64,000 bases of DNA from Avibacterium paragallinarum (GCF_900450705.1 NZ_UGHK01000002.1:248001-312000); one strand, 5' to 3'; positions 50,134-59,535 are shown, numbered from the stretch's first letter. Program-made: numbers and translations. The notes: generated by a model not told the origin, from the letters alone.

Positions 50134-51588
50134 ATGACACCAAAAAAACAAGATTTAGTGCGTGAAATTGCAACCCGTGCCAGTGCTGTGGATTATTGGG
50201 CATTTATGCACTATTTGCCAAACCCTGACCCTGTGTTGAAAAAAATGGGTAAGGATATTTCCGCCTATCGTGAAATTTTATCTGATAGCCATGTGGGCGG
50301 TTGTGTACGCCGACGTAAAGCTGCAATTAAAGGGTTAGAATGGCGACTTACACCAACAGGTAATAAAAAAGTCGATGAAATTCTGGCCGCACTTTTTGAA
50401 CGCTTACCTCTCAACCATATCATTAACCAGATTTTAGATGCCACCCTCTTTGGCTATCAAGCTCTTGAGGTGATGTGGGCGGAAGAAAACGGCTTGTTAT
50501 TACCTGCCGAGATTGTGGGTAAACCGCAAGAATGGTTTGTGTTTAATGAAGAAAATGAATTGCTACTGCGTGATAAAGAGGAGCGCGATGGTAAGCCTCT
50601 CCCTGAAATGAAGTTTTTACTTGCCACCCAGCAAGCAGATTATATGAACCCTTATGGCCGTGCCGATTTAGCCATGTGCTTTTGGGCGGCCACCTTTAAA
50701 AAAGGCGGGCTAAAATTTTGGCTCGAGTTTGTGGAAAAATACGGCAGCCCTTGGCTGGTGGGTAAACATCCAAGACAAACCCAGCCGCACGAAATTGAAG
50801 ACTTGCTGGATAGTATGGAAAAAATGCTGGGAACTGCGGTTGCGGCTATCCCAAATGACAGCACCATTGAGCTGTTAGAAAGTGGTAGCAAAGGTGGCTC
50901 ATCACAGGTGTTTGATGATTTCCTGCGTTATTGTAAATCAGAGATTGCTATTGCCATTCTAGGGCAAAATCAAACCACCGAAGCCGAAGCTAACCGCGCT
51001 AGCGCAACGGCGGGGCTTGAAGTAGCCAAAGCCATTCGCGATGAAGACGCGGCGATTGTAGAAAGCTGTTTTAATCAGCTTTTAAGGTGGATTTGCAAAC
51101 TCAATTTTAATGTGGACACCTTGCCAACCTTTGAACTCTTTGAGCAAGAAAGTATTGATAAATTGCAAGCCGAGCGTGACCAATTGCTGGCGAGTATGGG
51201 GGTGCAATTTAGCGAGCAGTATCTCGCTCGCACTTATGGCTTTGAGCAGGGAGATATTACCCTAAAACAACAACCGTTACCGCAGCAAAGTGCGGCGCAA
51301 AAATCGGCAGAATTTAATGAGCCAGCTCCCACAATGCCACGCAATATTGCCGATGGCATTGTGGAACAGCTGGAAATTGAAGCAGAAAGCCACGTGGATA
51401 ATTGGTTGCAAGCGGTACAAGATAAACTAGCATCGGCTGAAAGTCTTGAGGATTTTCGCACGCAATTAGATAGCCTTATCCCAGAATTAGATTTTAGCGA
51501 GTACGCCCAAGTCATGGCGTGGGCATCAACCAGTGCGGAGCTGGCGGGGCGTTATAGCGTCAATAAAGAAAGTAAAAAGGAACGCTAA
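50134..51588 (+). CDS. Portal protein, Mu gp29-like (DUF935)
   Basis: 484 aa. Forms the portal ring of the capsid. RRRKAAIKGLEWRLTPTGNKKVDE and YGSPWLVGKHPR are family blocks. Start after GGAGGATAAACA. Its stop abuts the next start. Confidence 0.92.
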   Translation: MTPKKQDLVREIATRASAVDYWAFMHYLPNPDPVLKKMGKDISAYREILSDSHVGGCVRRRKAAIKGLEWRLTPTGNKKVDEILAALFERLPLNHIINQILDATLFGYQALEVMWAEENGLLLPAEIVGKPQEWFVFNEENELLLRDKEERDGKPLPEMKFLLATQQADYMNPYGRADLAMCFWAATFKKGGLKFWLEFVEKYGSPWLVGKHPRQTQPHEIEDLLDSMEKMLGTAVAAIPNDSTIELLESGSKGGSSQVFDDFLRYCKSEIAIAILGQNQTTEAEANRASATAGLEVAKAIRDEDAAIVESCFNQLLRWICKLNFNVDTLPTFELFEQESIDKLQAERDQLLASMGVQFSEQYLARTYGFEQGDITLKQQPLPQQSAAQKSAEFNEPAPTMPRNIADGIVEQLEIEAESHVDNWLQAVQDKLASAESLEDFRTQLDSLIPELDFSEYAQVMAWASTSAELAGRYSVNKESKKER

Positions 51589-52872
51589 ATGGCAATAGAA
51601 AACGGTTTCACCTTTAAAGAGCAAGTGCGCTATTTTGAGAAAAAACTCAATTTACCCACTGACAGCTATTTAGATGTGTTAGGCGAAGAACACGACTATT
51701 TTTTTATGGTCGCAGGGGCAAATCGCAATGAAATCATCGCACAGTTTCGTCAAGCGGTGGATGATGCCATTGCACGAGGTGAAACCCTAGAAGGCTTTCG
51801 CAAGCGCTTTGATGAGATTGTGGCAAAAACAGGTTGGCAGTATAAAGGTGGGCGCAACTGGCGTACACGGATCATTTATGACACCAATGTGTATGGCGCT
51901 TATAACCGTGGGCGGTTAAAGCAGCATTTGGATTTAGCCGATGTGATGCCTTATTGGGAATATCATCACCACGACAACGCCCACCCACGTCAGGCGCATA
52001 TTGATTTAGATGGCACCATTCGCCCAGCCAATGATCCGTTTTGGCGTTATTACTACCCTGTTAAAGCCTACGGTTGTCATTGTACCGTCGAAGCACACGA
52101 TGAAGATGATTTAAGGGAAATGGGCAAGCAGGTATCACCTCCCGTGGAAATTGAATTTGAAGAGAAATTGGTTGGCGTGCGAAGTGGTAACCCAAGAACC
52201 ATCAATCTGCCCAAAGGCTATGATGCAGGTTTTGCTCCGCATAATTTTGACAATCTCACCGCAAGCCGAAATCAATCGGTGGATGCGGTCTTAATGCAAA
52301 AATTAAGCCAGTCTGAGCCACGCCTTGCGAGCCGTTTGATTAATGATGTGATCGGTCAACGCCCGCAAGCGGTTGCAATGTTAAACACCGCAATGGCAGA
52401 GATGGTCGAAACTGTAGCCAAAGAGAAAATGGCGCGCGGTCAAATGAAATATGTGGGCGTGCTGTCTGATGATGTTTTGACTAAGTTAGAGGTGCTAGAC
52501 AAAGCTCCACAAAGTGCGGTGATTGCGGTGCGTGATCAAGATGTGTTACACGCTTTGCGAGATAACAAACAAGCAAAAGGTATTAACTTACCTGTTGAGT
52601 TTTGGAAACGGCTGCCTGAAAAGCTACGCCATCCCAAAGCGATTTTGCTCGAAAGCCAGCAGAAGCAACCGACCTTAGTGTTTGTGTATGATACCGAGCA
52701 AGGCAAGGTGGCGGTCAAAATGGATTATGACATTCAACATCGCGATCAACTCACACAGAAAAAACAGCGGGTAAAAGTGAATATGGTGAGAACGGCAAGC
52801 ACGATAAAAAGCGATGTCGAATGGAATGATTTTAAGAAAAGCTATGACTTACTGTGGGGAAATTTAGATTAA
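51589..52872 (+). CDS. Mu gp30-like head morphogenesis protein with extra C-domain
   Basis: 427 aa. The MuF domain covers about residues 1-210 (RTRIIYDTNVYGAYNRGRL; DGTIRPANDPFW; YGCHCTVEA). The last 140 residues (KYVGVLSDDVL...LVFVYDTEQGKVAVKM) resemble the small nuclease-like PBECR-type domains often joined to MuF proteins. If so, the virion would carry an enzyme into the host. The domain call is from pattern only. Confidence 0.88.
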   Translation: MAIENGFTFKEQVRYFEKKLNLPTDSYLDVLGEEHDYFFMVAGANRNEIIAQFRQAVDDAIARGETLEGFRKRFDEIVAKTGWQYKGGRNWRTRIIYDTNVYGAYNRGRLKQHLDLADVMPYWEYHHHDNAHPRQAHIDLDGTIRPANDPFWRYYYPVKAYGCHCTVEAHDEDDLREMGKQVSPPVEIEFEEKLVGVRSGNPRTINLPKGYDAGFAPHNFDNLTASRNQSVDAVLMQKLSQSEPRLASRLINDVIGQRPQAVAMLNTAMAEMVETVAKEKMARGQMKYVGVLSDDVLTKLEVLDKAPQSAVIAVRDQDVLHALRDNKQAKGINLPVEFWKRLPEKLRHPKAILLESQQKQPTLVFVYDTEQGKVAVKMDYDIQHRDQLTQKKQRVKVNMVRTASTIKSDVEWNDFKKSYDLLWGNLD

Positions 52873-52873
52873 T

Positions 52874-52953
52874 GCGGTGGTTTGCCTGATTCGAACAGGA
52901 TAATGACGGATGAAACATTGCCGCCAACCTTTCCAGTAGGAAACCCCCACCGC
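52874..52953. ncRNA. Cloverleaf-like 80-nt element
   Basis: A closing stem GCGGTGG (52874-52880) / CCACCGC (52947-52953) surrounds three hairpins: CCTG-ATTCGAA-CAGG, GACGG...CCGCC-type, and TTTCC-AGTA-GGAAA. On the minus strand the first loop reads TTCGAAT, a perfect T-loop. Spacing between the T-arm and the acceptor stem is wrong for a real tRNA. Tail-operon intergenic element of unknown function. Confidence 0.6.
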
Positions 52954-53002
52954 TATGAACACTATACCTCTAACTTATTTTTTAATCAATAGGAGAGACA
53001 AA

Positions 53003-53182
53003 ATGAAATTCTGGGAAAATCCTAAATATCGGGAAAGTTATCCTGAATATCTTACAAAACAAGAAAAAGCCGACATTAAATCGGCTTTGCTACAACGGCT
53101 TACCAATGGCAAGACAAGTTTTGATCAATTCTTAATAGATATTAAGAATCTAGCTGATTACCCTGAAAAAGAGGTAAATTGA
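53003..53182 (+). CDS. Small protein after gp30
   Basis: 59 aa from ATG 53003 (AGGAGAG upstream). Helical (YLTKQEKADIKSALLQRLTNGKTSFDQFLIDI). Overlaps the convergent 53142 gene by 41 bp. Unknown. Confidence 0.55.
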   Translation: MKFWENPKYRESYPEYLTKQEKADIKSALLQRLTNGKTSFDQFLIDIKNLADYPEKEVN

Positions 53183-53348
53183 TTTCATCATAATTGGTTT
53201 GTAATTCTGAAGAAAGTGCTTTGGCAAAATCAACAAACTCAATCGCGAGTTTCTGATGTGCACCTGCTGACGGGAAAGCCTCCAACTTACTCATAAGCAA
53301 TTCTTTTAAAATCATTAAACCAATAGTATCAGCAATTTCTTTTTGCAT
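53142..53348 (-). CDS. Small opposite-strand protein
   Basis: 68 aa from ATG 53348 (AAGGA before it): EIADTIGLMILKELLMSKLEAFPSAG..., helical. On the strand opposite to the late genes, so probably expressed in the lysogen. Unknown. Confidence 0.55.
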   Translation of the reverse strand: MQKEIADTIGLMILKELLMSKLEAFPSAGAHQKLAIEFVDFAKALSSELQTNYDEINLPLFQGNQLDS

Positions 53349-53419
53349 AATCATTCCTTAAATTAAAGCGTGGCAACATTACCACGCTTTCTTTTTAATC
53401 CAATTTGTGAGGTAACACA

Positions 53420-53911
53420 ATGATTAAAATTACCCTTGATGATACGCTGCCAAAACAGCAGTTAGAGCGTATCGCACGCACCTTAAAAAACCCACGTAAG
53501 CTCTATGGCGTGTTGGGTGAAACCTTGAAAAAAATTCACGCGGAACGCTTTAAAAAAGAAGTCGCCCCTGATGGCAAAAAGTGGCAAGCCCTTTCGCCGA
53601 TTACCCGTCAAATTAAAGGCAATAATAAAATCTTAAAGCAAGATGGTTACCTGTCGCAGAAGACAGCTTACAATTATGATGATCATCATGTGGAATTTGG
53701 TAGCGATGCCAAATATGCCCGCCTACACCAATTTGGAGGCAAGATTGTGCCAAAAAAAGCAAAACGGCTACGCTTTGGCAAAAGCAAGATTTTTGCCAAA
53801 AAAGCGGATATTCCTGCCCGCCCTTGGTTAGGGATAAACAAACAAGATGAGCAAAGATTGCTAAAAAAAGCCACCGCACTTTTACAGCGACAAATTGAGC
53901 AAGGGTTATAG
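53420..53911 (+). CDS. G: GpG-like virion morphogenesis protein
   Basis: 163 aa. The family is recognised by IHAERFKKEVAPDGKKWQALSPIT and YARLHQFGGKIVPKKAKRL ... IPARPWLGI. Helps tail completion in Mu-like phages. Ends in a DNA-uptake core. Confidence 0.9.
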   Translation: MIKITLDDTLPKQQLERIARTLKNPRKLYGVLGETLKKIHAERFKKEVAPDGKKWQALSPITRQIKGNNKILKQDGYLSQKTAYNYDDHHVEFGSDAKYARLHQFGGKIVPKKAKRLRFGKSKIFAKKADIPARPWLGINKQDEQRLLKKATALLQRQIEQGL

Positions 53912-54298
53912 TATTTAAAATCGTGGTTTAAAACGTCCATAGCGAAGTTTTCTTTTTAAGTGGTATATTGCCTTACGTTAAATTTTTTGAACGCACTGTG
54001 AAAGTTTTGAACGGGGTTTGAACGACGTATAAAATACCATTTAGCCATTATTTCAAAATAACGCCATAATCGCGTGTTATGGCGTTTTTTATTTTTACCC
54101 TTATGCTGGGTCATCTTGTAAATTATCTCTTCTCTTTAAGCGGTCTTTAATGCCTCTTTAATCGCCTTTTGATTTAAGTGGAGTATTTTTTGGAATACCG
54201 CTGGGAAAATCACGCAAAAAAATCTTTAAAGGACTTTAAAATCTTTTTCGTCTCTCTTTCGTTACTCTATCGGTGTTTCAGCAAACAAGGACACCGAT
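53912..54298 (+). promoter_or_regulatory. Gene-free region before the head genes
   Basis: 387 bp without a gene. It has a terminator at 54060-54094, then TTTAAG/TTTAAT-type repeats at 54135, 54146, 54157 and 54173 and TTTAAA at 54225 and 54235. The position matches a late promoter of Mu (PI). No good -35 is seen, as expected for activator-dependent promoters. Confidence 0.6.
54060..54094 (+). terminator. Strong intrinsic terminator
   Basis: AACGCCATAA-TCGCGTG-TTATGGCGTT then TTTTATTTTT; ends the gp25-G transcript. Confidence 0.93.
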
Positions 54299-55405
54299 AT
54301 GACCCTTATTGATATTTTTCGAGCAGGCTCTCGCCCTGACGCCAATGGCAATGTGGTGAACATTACCACGGAGTCGTTGCAACAGGCGATTGATGCCTAT
54401 AACCCGCAATTCCACGAGTCCCCCGTGGTGATCGGACACCCTAAAGACAATCACCCTGCTTATGCGTGGGTGAAAGGCTTACAGCTCAACGGGGATACAT
54501 TGCAAGCAGAACTGACCCAGATTGATCCTGATTTTGCCGAAATGGTACAGAATGGACGATTTAAAAAGGTGTCGGCATCTTTTTACTTACCTGATAGCCC
54601 GAACAACCCTGTTGCTGGCAAGTTGTATTTACGCCACGTGGGCTTTTTAGGTGCTGTACCACCTGCGGTAAAAGGCTTGCGTAATCCTGAATTTAATGAG
54701 GAAGAACAAGGCATCGTTGAGTTTAGCGATTGGGCGCAATCAAGCCTTTGGCGGCGACTACGGGATTGGGTGATTGGTAAGTATGGACAGGAGGAAGCAG
54801 ATAAAGCCCTGCCTGATTATTTGGTGAGTTCGGTGCAAGAGGAAAGTATCCGTGAGGAGTATCGCCATACTGACGTCCTTGTTCCAGACTTTAATGAAAA
54901 TAATGTGCAACCAGAAGGAGAACCCGCAATGAGTGCAGAAGAAAAAGCCGAGCTTGACCGCTTGCGTCAAGAAAATGAGCAGCTAAAAGCGACAAAAGCC
55001 AAAGCCGAAGCTGAAAAAGCCGAAGCAGAACTTAACTCAGCCAAAGCCGAGAATGCCAGTTTTGCCGAAGCCTTAATTTCGGAAGGCAAACTTGCCCCGA
55101 AAAATAAAGACAAGGTGGTGTCAATGCTCAATGCCATGACGGTGCAAGCCCAAGGTGGTGTCGTGGAATTTGAAGAGGGTGAAAGCCTTGTTCAGCAGTT
55201 TAAAGCCTATCTTAAAGACCAGCCTAAAGTGGTTGAGTTTTCAGAGGTAGCGACCAAAGACAAGGCCGCACAGCCTGCTGACGAGACGGTGGACTATGCC
55301 GAAGGCACAAGCCCAGCCAGCATTGATGCGGATAAACGCATTCGTGCTTATATGGGCGAGCACAATGTGGATTACACCACCGCATTTAATGCGTTATTTA
55401 ACTAA
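54299..55405 (+). CDS. I: Prohead protease I with nested scaffold
   Basis: 368 aa. The N-terminal protease domain (SPVVIGHPKDNHPAYAWVKGL; GRFKKVSASFYLPDSP, with likely catalytic His and Ser) processes the head. The C-terminal half is helical and acidic and acts as scaffold. Lower part can also be made alone from an inner start (54929). Confidence 0.92.
   Translation: MTLIDIFRAGSRPDANGNVVNITTESLQQAIDAYNPQFHESPVVIGHPKDNHPAYAWVKGLQLNGDTLQAELTQIDPDFAEMVQNGRFKKVSASFYLPDSPNNPVAGKLYLRHVGFLGAVPPAVKGLRNPEFNEEEQGIVEFSDWAQSSLWRRLRDWVIGKYGQEEADKALPDYLVSSVQEESIREEYRHTDVLVPDFNENNVQPEGEPAMSAEEKAELDRLRQENEQLKATKAKAEAEKAEAELNSAKAENASFAEALISEGKLAPKNKDKVVSMLNAMTVQAQGGVVEFEEGESLVQQFKAYLKDQPKVVEFSEVATKDKAAQPADETVDYAEGTSPASIDADKRIRAYMGEHNVDYTTAFNALFN
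54929..55405 (+). CDS. Z: Nested scaffold protein (Z-like)
   Basis: 158 aa, same frame as I. ATG 54929 follows AAGGAGAACCCGCA, a very good ribosome site inside the I gene. Mu makes gpZ from an internal start in I in the same way. Coiled and A/E/K-rich (AEEKAELDRLRQENEQLKA). Confidence 0.75.
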   Translation: MSAEEKAELDRLRQENEQLKATKAKAEAEKAEAELNSAKAENASFAEALISEGKLAPKNKDKVVSMLNAMTVQAQGGVVEFEEGESLVQQFKAYLKDQPKVVEFSEVATKDKAAQPADETVDYAEGTSPASIDADKRIRAYMGEHNVDYTTAFNALFN

Positions 55406-55428
55406 TTAACCAACAAGGAGCAATTTTT

Positions 55429-56352
55429 ATGGCACTGGATTTATCAAAATTACGCGTACAAGACCCTGTACTCACCAATTTGGCTTATGGCTATCACAAC
55501 AATGAACTGATTGGCGATAGCCTTATGCCTATCGTTGAAATCGACAAAGAAGCGGCAAAAATCCCGACATTTGGGCGTTTAGCCTTCCGTATTCCGACGA
55601 CCACGCGAAGCCTACGCGGGGCATCTAACCGCTTAGAGCCTGAAGATTTGGGCGCGATTGATGTGGCACTGGAAGAACACGACGCAGAATATGCCATTGA
55701 TTACCGCGAAAGCAATGAAGCCAGTTTTCCATTGCGTCAATACGCCCTAGGCGTTATCCAAGATGTGATTGCGTTAGACCGCGAAAAACAAATCGCCACC
55801 CTTGCGCAAAATGAGGCGAGCTATGACAGCACCAATAAAGTGGCATTATCTGGCACAAGTCAATTTAGTCACAAAGACTCCGACCCATTTGCCGTCTTTG
55901 ACGCAGCAAAACGTGCGATTAAACGCACCATTGGGCATAAAGCCAATGTGTGCGTGATTGCAGGCGATGTGTGGGAGGTGCTGAAATCCCACCCGAAAGT
56001 GATTGAAAAAATTAAGTATGTGCAAAAAGGCGTGATTACGCCAGAAATTTTTGCGGGCTTAATTGATATTGACACCGTCAAAATTGGCGAGGCAGTTTAT
56101 GAAGAAAGCGGTCAGTTAAAAGATATTTGGACTAAAACCGTGGTGTTGGCTTATGTGCCGAAAACCGCCGATAAGAAAGGCACGGTGTATCAGCCAAGTT
56201 TTGGCTATACCGTTCGCCGTCGTAAAGGATTATTTGTGGATACCTACCAAGAAAGCGGTGGCAAGTTAGAAGTGGTGCGTTGTACCGATATTTATAAACC
56301 GCATTTGGTGGGCAAGCCTGCGGGTTATTTAGTGAAAGACTGTATCGCGTAA
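55429..56352 (+). CDS. T: Major head protein T
   Basis: 307 aa, Mu gpT-like. DLSKLRVQDPVLTNLAYGYHN...YAIDYRES; complete length. Main capsid shell protein. A TTTAAA array follows its stop. Confidence 0.93.
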   Translation: MALDLSKLRVQDPVLTNLAYGYHNNELIGDSLMPIVEIDKEAAKIPTFGRLAFRIPTTTRSLRGASNRLEPEDLGAIDVALEEHDAEYAIDYRESNEASFPLRQYALGVIQDVIALDREKQIATLAQNEASYDSTNKVALSGTSQFSHKDSDPFAVFDAAKRAIKRTIGHKANVCVIAGDVWEVLKSHPKVIEKIKYVQKGVITPEIFAGLIDIDTVKIGEAVYEESGQLKDIWTKTVVLAYVPKTADKKGTVYQPSFGYTVRRRKGLFVDTYQESGGKLEVVRCTDIYKPHLVGKPAGYLVKDCIA

Positions 56353-56356
56353 CCCC

Positions 56357-56384
56357 TTTAAACCGCATTTAAACGTCCTTTAAG
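56357..56384. repeat. TTTAAA array f
   Basis: TTTAAA at 56357 and 56368, TTTAAG at 56379 (spacing 11, 11). The last unit runs into an uptake core, AAGTGCGGT (56382-56390). Confidence 0.85.
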
Positions 56385-56418
56385 TGCGGTTGAAAAATCC
56401 TAAATTTTGGAGAATGCA

Positions 56419-56685
56419 ATGAACGAAAAATTACTTTACGCCGTGATTGGCGCAGTGGCTGTTTTGCATAACGGTAAACGTTATGAAGTGGGCGAAACCC
56501 TTGAACTCACGCAAGAAGAAGCACAAAACATCGCCTTGTATGTGGAACTTACCGAAAGCGGCAAAGTCAAGCTCGCCCAACAGCAACGCAATGCTGAGGA
56601 AGCACAACGTAAAGCTGAAGAAGCCAAAAACAACAAAGAAGCGACCACTAATACGGCGAATGCCAACACGGAAAATCAGGCATAA
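56419..56685 (+). CDS. Mu gp35-like protein
   Basis: 88 aa from ATG 56419. N-terminal strand-rich part (LYAVIGAVAVLHNGKRYEVG), then a long Ala/Glu/Asn coil (QRNAEEAQRKAEEAKNNKE). Position as gp35 in Mu. Function not known. Confidence 0.7.
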   Translation: MNEKLLYAVIGAVAVLHNGKRYEVGETLELTQEEAQNIALYVELTESGKVKLAQQQRNAEEAQRKAEEAKNNKEATTNTANANTENQA

Positions 56686-56694
56686 GGCGGCACA

Positions 56695-57129
56695 ATGTAC
56701 ATTAATGCAGAGGATTTAAACGAGCTATTAAGTGAACGTGCCTTAATGGATCTTTCGAATGACAACAGCCGTGCCACAAGCATTAACTTTGCGGTGTTAG
56801 ATAAGGCGTGTTTGTATGCCACGGAGATTGTCGATGGGTATTTGCGTTCGCGTTATGTTCTGCCGCTGCATCAAGTGCCAACCCTTGTGCGTAATCTCTG
56901 TTTGCAACTGGCACGCTATTGGCTGTATTCACGCCGTCCTGATGGCAAAGGTTTTCCTGACCAAGTCAAAGACAGTTATGCCCAAGCGCTGAAAGATTTG
57001 GAGCGTATCCAATCAGGCAAATTGCATTTAGGGCTGACCGAGCTTGTCGATACGATGGACGACAATGTGCCTGCTGTACCGCGTTTTGTGGCACGAGCAC
57101 CTGAAAAAGTGGATTTATCGGGGTATTAA
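56695..57129 (+). CDS. Mu gp36-like DUF1320 protein
   Basis: 144 aa head-tail connection protein. YINAEDLNELLSERALMDLS and VDGYLRSRYVLPL are family marks. Confidence 0.9.
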   Translation: MYINAEDLNELLSERALMDLSNDNSRATSINFAVLDKACLYATEIVDGYLRSRYVLPLHQVPTLVRNLCLQLARYWLYSRRPDGKGFPDQVKDSYAQALKDLERIQSGKLHLGLTELVDTMDDNVPAVPRFVARAPEKVDLSGY

Positions 57130-57130
57130 A

Positions 57131-57601
57131 ATGTCTGCCACCTTGCCGATTTTAACGAGCGTCCAAGAACGCTTACTTGAGCGAATAGATCGCTTTAGCA
57201 TTGAGCTTTTCCCCGATGATTTGGCGAATTACTACGTTAAAGACGAATACGGGGTCATCTTAGTGCAATACGCAGGCTCGAAGTTTGAAACCCAAGGTAG
57301 CACCGACCTTGTACATCAACGCCGTGATGTGCATCTTGCTTTAACCATTATTGCCCGTAGTCAGCACGATGATAGCGGGGCATTAGAGGTGCTGGATAAG
57401 GTTCGCTTGGCGATTGTGGGCTTTCGCCCCACTAATTGCGAACCTTGTGTATTAATTAGCGAAGAGTTCGCGGGTGAAGACGAAGGGCTTTGGCAATATC
57501 AACTGATTGTGCAAACCAGCACGTGGCAGGTGGAACAACGCGACCTGCAAAATTCACACAAATTTACCACCGCACTTTTACGCCGTGCGGATCAACATTA
57601 A
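57131..57601 (+). CDS. Mu gp37-like DUF1834 protein
   Basis: 156 aa from ATG 57131, 1 bp after the previous stop. VQERLLERIDRFSIELFPDDLANYY... Probably tail completion/connector. Confidence 0.87.
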   Translation: MSATLPILTSVQERLLERIDRFSIELFPDDLANYYVKDEYGVILVQYAGSKFETQGSTDLVHQRRDVHLALTIIARSQHDDSGALEVLDKVRLAIVGFRPTNCEPCVLISEEFAGEDEGLWQYQLIVQTSTWQVEQRDLQNSHKFTTALLRRADQH

Positions 57602-57611
57602 GGAGAAAAAT

Positions 57612-58997
57612 ATGGCTTTTCACCACGGAACTGAAACCAAACGTGAAACAGGCGGATCTGTTCCCGTTCAAACCGTTGATGGGGCGATTATTGGCATTGT
57701 CGGCACAGCCCCAATGGGAGCGGTAAACCAGCTTACGCTGTGCCAAACGAAGAAAGATTTTGCCCAATTTGGCACGCTTACAGGTAAAGGCTTCACCCTC
57801 CCTGATGCCTTTGAGATTTTAAGCCGTTATGCCAGTGGGCAGGTTTATGTGGTCAATGTGTTAGACCCCACTCGTCATAAAACCCAAGTCAATGATGAGG
57901 TATTAACCCAAGACCCAAACACCTTAATTGCCGTAACGGAAAAAGCGGCATTGCTCACCTTAACGGTGAAAGCAAACAATGTGGCTCTCACTGAGGGGAC
58001 AGACTACACGGTCAATATGCAAACAGGGGAAATCTGCTTTAAAGCCAGCAAAACCAGCCTCACTGTGACCTATACCTATGCTGACCCAAGTAAGGTTACG
58101 GAAGAAGATATTAAAGGCGGCGTGGAAAGTAGTACGGGGCAACGCAAAGGCTTTGAGTTATTGCGTGATGGCTTTAATAAATTTGGGGCAGATGCCAAGG
58201 TGTTGATTTGCCCTGAGTTTGATAAAACGGCGACTTGTGCTGCCGCCCTTCAAGTGCTGGCGGAGCAACTAAAAGCGGTTGCCTATGTGCAATTGCCAAA
58301 AGGAACAACCCTTTCTAAAGCCATTGAAGCACGAGGTCCACTGGGTAACCTTAATGCCAAAGCCAGCTCAGAACGAGTACGCCATTTTTACCCTTATGTC
58401 ACAGGAATGAGTGGTGGGCTTGAAAGTCTTGCCACGCACGCGGCGGGGCTGCGAATGAAAACCGATGTGGAACAGGGTTATTGGTTTAGTACCTCTAACC
58501 GCGAACTGTTGGGCGTGATTGGTATGGAAGTGCCATTAACGGCGCGTATTGATGACTTACAAAGTGAAACCAATCGCTTAAATGCCGTGGGGATTACCAC
58601 GATTTTTAATAGCTTTGGCACAGGGTTTAGATTATGGGGCAACCGCTCAAGCTGTTTCCCAACGGTTACCCATATCATCAACTTTGAGACCGCCTTGCGT
58701 ACAGGGGATTTAATTGATGAAAGCATTCGCCGTGCCGAGTTGCAATATATCGACCGTCCGATTGATGATGCGTTAATTGACAGCCTATTGGAAACCATTC
58801 GCACCTACTTAGGAACGCAAAAAAGCCTCGTAGGTTTTGAAGTGGGGCTCGATTACGACTACGACTTGGCAGATGCTTTTAGTCAAGGGCAGATCCCCTT
58901 GACCTATGATTACACACCAAAACTGCCAGCTGAACGCATTAGCAATCGCTCAGTGATGACGCGTAAATATTTGGTGAATTTGGTTGGTCAAAAATAA
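57612..58997 (+). CDS. L: Contractile tail sheath protein L
   Basis: 461 aa from ATG 57612 (AAGGAG upstream). Long sheath family protein; FHHGTETKRETGGSVPVQTVDGAIIGIVGTAP at the start, FWGNRSSCF-like RLWGNRSSCFP near the end. Contracts on injection. Confidence 0.94.
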   Translation: MAFHHGTETKRETGGSVPVQTVDGAIIGIVGTAPMGAVNQLTLCQTKKDFAQFGTLTGKGFTLPDAFEILSRYASGQVYVVNVLDPTRHKTQVNDEVLTQDPNTLIAVTEKAALLTLTVKANNVALTEGTDYTVNMQTGEICFKASKTSLTVTYTYADPSKVTEEDIKGGVESSTGQRKGFELLRDGFNKFGADAKVLICPEFDKTATCAAALQVLAEQLKAVAYVQLPKGTTLSKAIEARGPLGNLNAKASSERVRHFYPYVTGMSGGLESLATHAAGLRMKTDVEQGYWFSTSNRELLGVIGMEVPLTARIDDLQSETNRLNAVGITTIFNSFGTGFRLWGNRSSCFPTVTHIINFETALRTGDLIDESIRRAELQYIDRPIDDALIDSLLETIRTYLGTQKSLVGFEVGLDYDYDLADAFSQGQIPLTYDYTPKLPAERISNRSVMTRKYLVNLVGQK

Positions 58998-59010
58998 TTA
59001 AGGAGCAAGA

Positions 59011-59529
59011 ATGAGTACAGCAATTAATCAAATCGTCAATGCCAATGTGTATTTCAACGGTAACTCTTTGCTAGGTAAAGCCAAAGAAATTAAGGTTGCC
59101 GATATTGAGTTTGAACAAATTGAGCATAAAGGGCTTGGTTTAGTGGCAACCATTAAACTGCCAGCGGGTTTAAATGCCCTAGAGGGTGAAATAACTTGGG
59201 ATAGTTTCTACCCTGAAGTTCGTGTACAAAATACTAACCCATTTAAACACCAGCAATTAATGATCCGCTCTAATTTGCAAGTATTTAACGCAATGGGCTT
59301 GGCAGAAGAAGCCCCATTAGTTACGGTAATGAATGTGCAGTTTAGTAAAACCGCAGGCGGAAGTTTTAAACCTAAAGAGGCGGTTGAGCTGCAAGATAGT
59401 TTCCAAATCTACAGCATTAAGCAGACCTTAGAGGGGAAAGAATTGCTCTACGTGGATACCTTTGCCAACATCTACCGTGTAAACGGACAAGATGTGTTGC
59501 AAAAATACCGCACGAACATCGGGCAATAA
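59011..59529 (+). CDS. M: Tail tube protein M
   Basis: 172 aa, Mu gpM-like tube. VNANVYFNGNSLLGKAKEIKVADI and LEGEITWDSFYPEV fit. Follows the sheath by 13 bp. Confidence 0.92.
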   Translation: MSTAINQIVNANVYFNGNSLLGKAKEIKVADIEFEQIEHKGLGLVATIKLPAGLNALEGEITWDSFYPEVRVQNTNPFKHQQLMIRSNLQVFNAMGLAEEAPLVTVMNVQFSKTAGGSFKPKEAVELQDSFQIYSIKQTLEGKELLYVDTFANIYRVNGQDVLQKYRTNIGQ

Positions 59530-59535
59530 AAAGTC

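Noticed and set aside
52874..52953. A functional tRNA gene
   Set aside because: T-arm to acceptor spacing has four extra bases and the middle loop is not a 7-nt anticodon loop.
56447..56719. 90-codon alternative frame at the gp35-like gene
   Set aside because: Lys/Arg-rich shadow of the repetitive Ala/Glu coding sequence.
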